From Archaeoglobus sp. JdFR-24 (GTDB lineage Archaea; Halobacteriota; Archaeoglobi; Archaeoglobales; Archaeoglobaceae): DNA of 64,000 nt. The stretch is from contig MTML01000102.1 of assembly GCA_002011215.1 (NCBI GenBank), positions 1 through 64,000 on the forward strand. The letters are read 5' to 3'. Positions 60,301-64,000 of this stretch are shown one piece after another. The notes beneath the pieces are model-generated. The model had not been told where the DNA came from. It ran no database searches and saw only the letters and a program-made list of their open reading frames with translations. How positions within the stretch are numbered: position 1 is the first letter of the stretch; every line of letters begins with the position of its first letter. The translations under genes and the position numbers were made by a program.

Positions 60301-61407
60301 TCACCTGTCGACCTCACCAAAAATCGGGTCAAGAGTACCGAGGATTGCTATCAGATCGGCTATCAGAACTCCTTTCGCGATGTGGGGTAGTATTGAGAGG
60401 TTGCAGAAAGCAGGACTTCTTATCTTCAGTCTGTAGGGGGTTGTGGTTTTATCACCTATAAGGTGGATTCCGAGCTCGCCTCTTGGACTCTCGATTCGTG
60501 AATAAACCTCACCTTCGGGCCTGAGAACTCTGGGAACCTTTGCTTTCACAGGCCCTGGTGGCATATTTTGAAGAGCCTGCTCGACGATATCTACACTCAT
60601 CCTCATCTCGTTTATCCACACAAGAACTCTCGAAAGACAATCGCCTTTCCTGCCCGTCACTATCTTCCAGTCAAGTTCACTGTAAACACTATATGGATCC
60701 TCCTTTCTTATGTCCAGTCTCACACCAGAACCTCTTAGAACCGGCCCTGTGGCACCAAGATTGACAGCTTCACCTGCCTTCAAAACTCCAACATCCTCAG
60801 TACGCATTCTGAAAATTTCATTCTCGTAAATAAAGTCCTCATATTCATCTATTTTCTTCTCCAGAAATCTCAGGAAATCTATGGTCATATCCTTGAATCC
60901 AAGCGGCAAGTCCTCGGCAACTCCACCGATTCTCATGTAGTTGTATCCGAGTCTTGCACCTGACAGACTTTCGAAAAGGTCAAGAATCATTTCCCTCTCT
61001 CTGAATGTGTACATCATAAGGGTGAACGGCATTCCAAGATCGTTTCCAAGACTGCCAAGAGCAAGAAGGTGACTGGCAATTCGCTGAAGCTCAAGAACTG
61101 TGACACGTATATATTCTGCTCTCTCCGGAACTTCTATACCCATTAAATCTTCCACAGCCTTGACATAAGCCATATTGTTTGCCATGGATGAAACATAATC
61201 CAGCTTATCTGTGAGGGGAATGATCTGGATATAGGTTCTGTGTTCAGTAATCTTCTCAAAACCCCTGTGCAGGTATCCAATAATAGGAGTTATATTAACT
61301 ACCTTTTCACCCTCAAGTTCGATCAAAAGGCGAAGTACACCATGGGTGCTTGGATGCTGAGGACCCATATTTAGCAGGATTGTATCTGGTCTTCCAGTAT
61401 CTGTCAT
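60301..61407 (-). CDS. fqoD: Fqo/Fpo complex subunit D (NuoD-like)
   Basis: 368 aa. GPQHPSTHGVLRLLIELEG is the quinone-site loop, followed by GYLHRGFEKITEHRTYIQ and RVGG-type MRIGGVAEDLPLGF; the C-terminus reads LGTLDPIFGEVDR. It forms the quinone-reducing site with FqoB. The longest frame starts at 61455 within fqoC; ATG 61407 lies 14 bp behind the fqoC stop and is preferred. Confidence 0.94.
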   Translation of the reverse strand: MTDTGRPDTILLNMGPQHPSTHGVLRLLIELEGEKVVNITPIIGYLHRGFEKITEHRTYIQIIPLTDKLDYVSSMANNMAYVKAVEDLMGIEVPERAEYIRVTVLELQRIASHLLALGSLGNDLGMPFTLMMYTFREREMILDLFESLSGARLGYNYMRIGGVAEDLPLGFKDMTIDFLRFLEKKIDEYEDFIYENEIFRMRTEDVGVLKAGEAVNLGATGPVLRGSGVRLDIRKEDPYSVYSELDWKIVTGRKGDCLSRVLVWINEMRMSVDIVEQALQNMPPGPVKAKVPRVLRPEGEVYSRIESPRGELGIHLIGDKTTTPYRLKIRSPAFCNLSILPHIAKGVLIADLIAILGTLDPIFGEVDR

Positions 61408-61420
61408 GCTCTCATCCTCA

Positions 61421-61999
61421 CTAACAACTCTCCTCAAACCAGTCCCTGGCTTCAAGCTTGAAGTCTTTCCTTAAAGGAAAACCCTCAAAATCGTCGGGAA
61501 GAAGGATTCTTTTCAGTCCAGGATGCCCTTTGAATATCACTCCAAGCATATCATATGTTTCTCTTTCATGCCAGTCGGCAGATTTCCAGATTGATGTAAC
61601 AGAATCAACAGCAGGCTCCTCTTTTGAAACTCTAACCTTCAGAGAAATCATCTTTCGCTCTATATGTGACCACAGGTGGTAAATCACCTCTATGTCCTCC
61701 TCATAATCTACACCAAGTATGCATGAAAGGTGCTCGAAGCCATTCTCTCTCAGAAAGATACAATATTCGGTCAGTTGTTCTTTCTCGATTTCAATCCAGA
61801 TTCGTCTGTGATTTTGAATTCTGACATTTTTAGGATTCATTTTTAAAATTCCGGTCATAAGCGGAAATTCAGGTATAATGTCATCTACTTTCAGCTCTTT
61901 AATTTCGGGTTTCTCAGGCTTCTTTTTTTCTGGTTTCTCTGATTTCTCATCCTCTGTAATCTTTTCCCTTTCATCTGGTCTCTTTTCTGAGTTTATCAT
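61421..61999 (-). CDS. fqoC: Fqo/Fpo complex subunit C (NuoC-like) with charged N-terminal extension
   Basis: 192 aa. The NuoC domain is in the C-terminal 140 residues ([56 protein letters not shown]). The first 40 residues are almost only Glu, Lys, Pro and Asp. Separate from fqoD, with its start overlapping fqoB by 29 bp. Confidence 0.93.
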   Translation of the reverse strand: MINSEKRPDEREKITEDEKSEKPEKKKPEKPEIKELKVDDIIPEFPLMTGILKMNPKNVRIQNHRRIWIEIEKEQLTEYCIFLRENGFEHLSCILGVDYEEDIEVIYHLWSHIERKMISLKVRVSKEEPAVDSVTSIWKSADWHERETYDMLGVIFKGHPGLKRILLPDDFEGFPLRKDFKLEARDWFEESC

Positions 62000-62474
62000 A
62001 CCTTGTTTTACCCTCCCGGATAAGTCTTCTCAACTTAACAATTCCATCAAGAAGGGCCTCCGGCCTTGGAGGACACCCTGGAACATACACATCAACGGGG
62101 ATGATCTTATCAACACCCTCAATCACAGTGTAGGAATCATACCATGGACCACCGCTTATCGCACATTCTCCCATTGCTATGACGTATTTTGGCTCCGGCA
62201 TCTGCTCGTAAAGTCTTTTTATTCTTGGAGCCATTTTTTTCGTTACCCATCCAGAAACGATCATAACGTCTGCCTGTCTGGGTGTTGCTCTTGCGAGCAT
62301 TCCGAACCTCTCAACCCCATCAAATCTCGGGGTTCCTGTAGCCATGAACTCAATTGCACAGCAGGCAAGGCCGAAGGTGAAAACCCATGGTGATTTAGAT
62401 CTAATCCATTTTACGATGTAGTTTTCATCTATGATCTCCTTGATTTTGTCAGATTTAAGCATCACCACTGCCAT
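61971..62474 (-). CDS. fqoB: Fqo/Fpo complex iron-sulfur subunit B (NuoB-like)
   Basis: Up to 167 aa. [31 protein letters not shown] and [14 protein letters not shown] supply the four Cys of cluster N2. It transfers electrons to quinone (menaquinone in Archaeoglobales). ATG 62462, which overlaps the fqoA stop as TGATG, is an equally good start five residues in. Confidence 0.95.
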   Translation of the reverse strand: MAVVMLKSDKIKEIIDENYIVKWIRSKSPWVFTFGLACCAIEFMATGTPRFDGVERFGMLARATPRQADVMIVSGWVTKKMAPRIKRLYEQMPEPKYVIAMGECAISGGPWYDSYTVIEGVDKIIPVDVYVPGCPPRPEALLDGIVKLRRLIREGKTRYDKLRKETR

Positions 62475-62815
62475 TCAAGAGCCCTCTTTTTCCACTCATA
62501 TGCGAGGCCGAGAAAAACAATTATCAGAAACACCACTCCTACCAGAAATATGGCCATGTTTTTGAGGCTTAATGCCCATGGATAAAGAAAGAGAATCTCA
62601 ACATCAAATATTACAAAAAGAATTGCATACATATAGTATTGGACGCTGTATTGATACCACGCATCACCAACAGGCTCTTCTCCACATTCATATGTTAGAT
62701 ATTTCTCTTCTTCCGGATTCTCTGGTCTGATAACTCTTGATAATAATAGTGCTATTCCAGAAAACCCAAGCACTGTCAGTGTAAACACTAATACCGGGAT
62801 GTAACTTTCGAGCAT
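62462..62815 (-). CDS. fqoA: Fqo/Fpo complex subunit A (NuoA-like)
   Basis: 117 aa, three helices. [20 protein letters not shown] with the conserved Cys loop and [20 protein letters not shown] define NuoA. First gene of the operon. GGGGGTG at 62825-62831 is the ribosome-binding site for ATG 62815; the GTG at 62827 lies inside it. Confidence 0.94.
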   Translation of the reverse strand: MLESYIPVLVFTLTVLGFSGIALLLSRVIRPENPEEEKYLTYECGEEPVGDAWYQYSVQYYMYAILFVIFDVEILFLYPWALSLKNMAIFLVGVVFLIIVFLGLAYEWKKRALEWQW

Positions 62816-62837
62816 TCTTTCTATCACCCCCTATTTA

Positions 62838-62853
62838 TAACAATTAATTGTTA
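62838..62853. promoter_or_regulatory. Perfect 16-bp palindrome TAACAATTAATTGTTA upstream of fqoA
   Basis: It lies 23-38 bp before the fqoA start, just past a TATA-like tract (minus strand TTTTTTAATAAC, about 62862-62873), so it would cover the transcription start. Candidate operator for the whole 13-gene operon. An AT-rich chance palindrome is possible. Confidence 0.5.
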
Positions 62854-63163
62854 ATTAAGCATGTTATTAAAAAACTTTTCCCTTGATATGCTATTGCCAC
62901 GTTAAAGGAGTTAATCGGGAGTTATCCGTGAAATTTTGAAAAAGGTGGTGGTTTGCCTCATTATATATGCTGAAAAGCAGGGAGGCTGAATTGCTTGAAG
63001 CCAGAATCACCTCTATGAGAGTCTATTGGATTTATTGACTTGTTGAATTCATCAATGTCGCTAAGAAAGCTTATGGTTTTAACCGTTAAATGGGAAGGTG
63101 TCGAGACAACTTTCACACCACCTTTCTCTCCTTAAATACTTCAAAATCAAAGGTGAGATGTCC

Positions 63164-63327
63164 ATGAAGCTCAAAAGAACAAACAAGCTTCGTCTCAGGC
63201 CAATAAAAGAATAAATCCTAAAGAACAAATCCTGTTCAACCTATGCGAGATGTCAGCAATTCTCTGGAACAATAGGAATAAAAAAGAGAAGGATTTAACG
63301 GGGTGCTGGCACATCCCTCACTTCTAA
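63164..63327 (+). pseudogene. IS605-type TnpB relic, N-terminal part with frameshift
   Basis: ATG 63164 gives MKLKRTNKLRLRPIKE then stop. One frame over, from about 63217, it continues PKEQILFNLCEMSAILWNN then RNKKEKD. This is the TnpB N-terminus (basic strand, then the helix with AxxWN). The RuvC domain is missing, so most of the gene is deleted. A third frame after 63305 (AHPSLLRAEEPVEIKPM) may be the C-terminal tail, but that is weak. Confidence 0.6.
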
Positions 63328-63502
63328 GGGCTGAAGAACCGGTTGAGATAAAGCCGATGTGGCCGGAATGTTGATGTGATCCTTAGAAGCAAAAATTTCC
63401 TCGCTTTAGCGATGGAGAGTGTCGACAATGCAAAACCTCATACCAGAGTTTCATACCAAAAAATTGAAATTATTCAAATCAGATGTCAGACAGAGGGTTA
63501 AC

Positions 63503-64000
63503 ATGGTGCGAATTTATGTGGTTTACAATTATGGACAATACAACCATCTGATTACCAGAACACTCAGGGATCTGGATGTTGAAACAAAACTTATCCAGAA
63601 TGACACACCTGTTGATGAGCTTAAGGATGTTGATGGTCTTGTTCTTGGAGGCGGTCCTACGATCGAAAGGACTGGAAATTGCGATCTTTATTTGAACGAA
63701 CTTGACATTCCTTTTCTCGGCATATGTTTGGGCCTTCATATCATTGCCCATCATTTCGGTGGAGAGGTTGGAGTTGGAGAGGTGGGAGGATACGCTGAGG
63801 TAAAAATCAGGATACTTGAAGAAGATCCTCTTTTTGAGGGAATCCCGGAGGAAATAAGTGTCTGGGCAAGTCATGCAGATGAGGTTAAAAAAATTCCTGA
63901 GAATTTCATTCATCTTGCAGAATCTGAGATATGCCAGTTTGAATCAATAAAACACCCTGATAACCCAATTTATGGTGTTCAGTGGCATCCTGAAGTGTAT
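63503..64000 (+). CDS. guaAA: GMP synthase glutaminase subunit A, partial at the right edge
   Basis: 166 residues visible. MVRIYVVYNYGQYNHLITRT, LVLGGGPTIERTGNCD, the nucleophile C75 in LGICLGLHII, VWASHADEV and YGVQWHPEVY with the catalytic His-Glu match archaeal GuaA subunit A. The nucleophile is followed by GLH where family members have GHQ. It supplies ammonia for GMP synthesis. GAGGG lies upstream of ATG 63503. Confidence 0.92.
   Translation, partial: MVRIYVVYNYGQYNHLITRTLRDLDVETKLIQNDTPVDELKDVDGLVLGGGPTIERTGNCDLYLNELDIPFLGICLGLHIIAHHFGGEVGVGEVGGYAEVKIRILEEDPLFEGIPEEISVWASHADEVKKIPENFIHLAESEICQFESIKHPDNPIYGVQWHPEVY

Larger units (their letters stand above)
62828..63502. other. Intergenic region between fqoA and guaA with promoter, operator and TnpB relic
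   Basis: About 675 bp. The left 60 bp hold the fqo promoter and palindrome; 63164-63327 hold a TnpB-like relic; the remaining parts have no supported gene. Confidence 0.5.

Overview
The window is a gene-dense piece of a euryarchaeal chromosome, most likely from the Archaeoglobales (Archaeoglobus or a close relative). The evidence is a F420-linked C1 enzyme (Mer), an Fqo/Fpo-type membrane complex without NuoE/F/G, ether-lipid genes (GGGP synthase, DGGGP synthase, CDP-archaeol synthase, a tetraether-synthase-type radical SAM protein), a group II chaperonin, the archaeal exosome/proteasome superoperon, archaeal BRE/TATA promoters, and a heat-shock operator of the form CTAAC-N5-GTTAG known from A. 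fulgidus. Species cannot be fixed from the sequence alone. TTG and GTG starts are common.

Layout. 0-5 kb: a methyltransferase remnant, a degenerate tubulin/FtsZ-like protein, a Nudix hydrolase, a site-2 protease, the small subunit of phosphomevalonate dehydratase and an orphan radical SAM protein. 5-12 kb: queC interrupted by one in-frame amber codon, a DUF116 protein, the thermosome, a tiny zinc-ribbon protein, a small membrane protein that seems to start at ATA, an APC permease and an RNA m5C methyltransferase. 12-15 kb: DUF2148, DGGGP synthase and GGGP synthase, then a LysE-type exporter. 15.4-21.9 kb, minus strand: L15e, a COG1325 RNA-binding protein, RNase P Rpp30 and Pop5, proteasome alpha, SBDS, exosome Rrp4/Rrp41/Rrp42, L37Ae and RpoP. 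22-27.3 kb is an accessory-looking stretch: a winged-helix regulator abutting a TnpB relic, an LLM oxidoreductase, an enoyl-CoA hydratase, a methyltransferase pseudogene and a DMT exporter. 27.5-38 kb: tRNA-Thr(GGT), Hel308, a GPN-type GTPase, a B12/radical SAM protein, ilvN-ilvB, an isopropylmalate/citramalate synthase and DUF2070. 38-49 kb: a membrane TPR protein, Hsp20, Mer, archease, argG, MGMT, NadM, the Tes-like enzyme divergent from CarS, pyrE, a winged-helix/solute-binding-protein fusion and an MBL hydrolase. 49-51.6 kb: a two-gene Na+/solute symporter unit and a HEAT-repeat protein.

51.6-62.8 kb is a 13-gene minus-strand operon for a complex-I-like membrane oxidoreductase, in the order A-B-C-D-H-I-J-K-(486 aa)-(93 aa)-(589 aa)-M-N. 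It carries four antiporter-like subunits instead of three, plus a 93-aa small membrane subunit, and no F420H2-input subunit (FqoF) is encoded in the window. This is the strongest candidate for an under-described system. The window ends with another TnpB-like relic and the start of the GMP synthase glutaminase subunit. No rRNA, CRISPR array or intact insertion sequence was seen.
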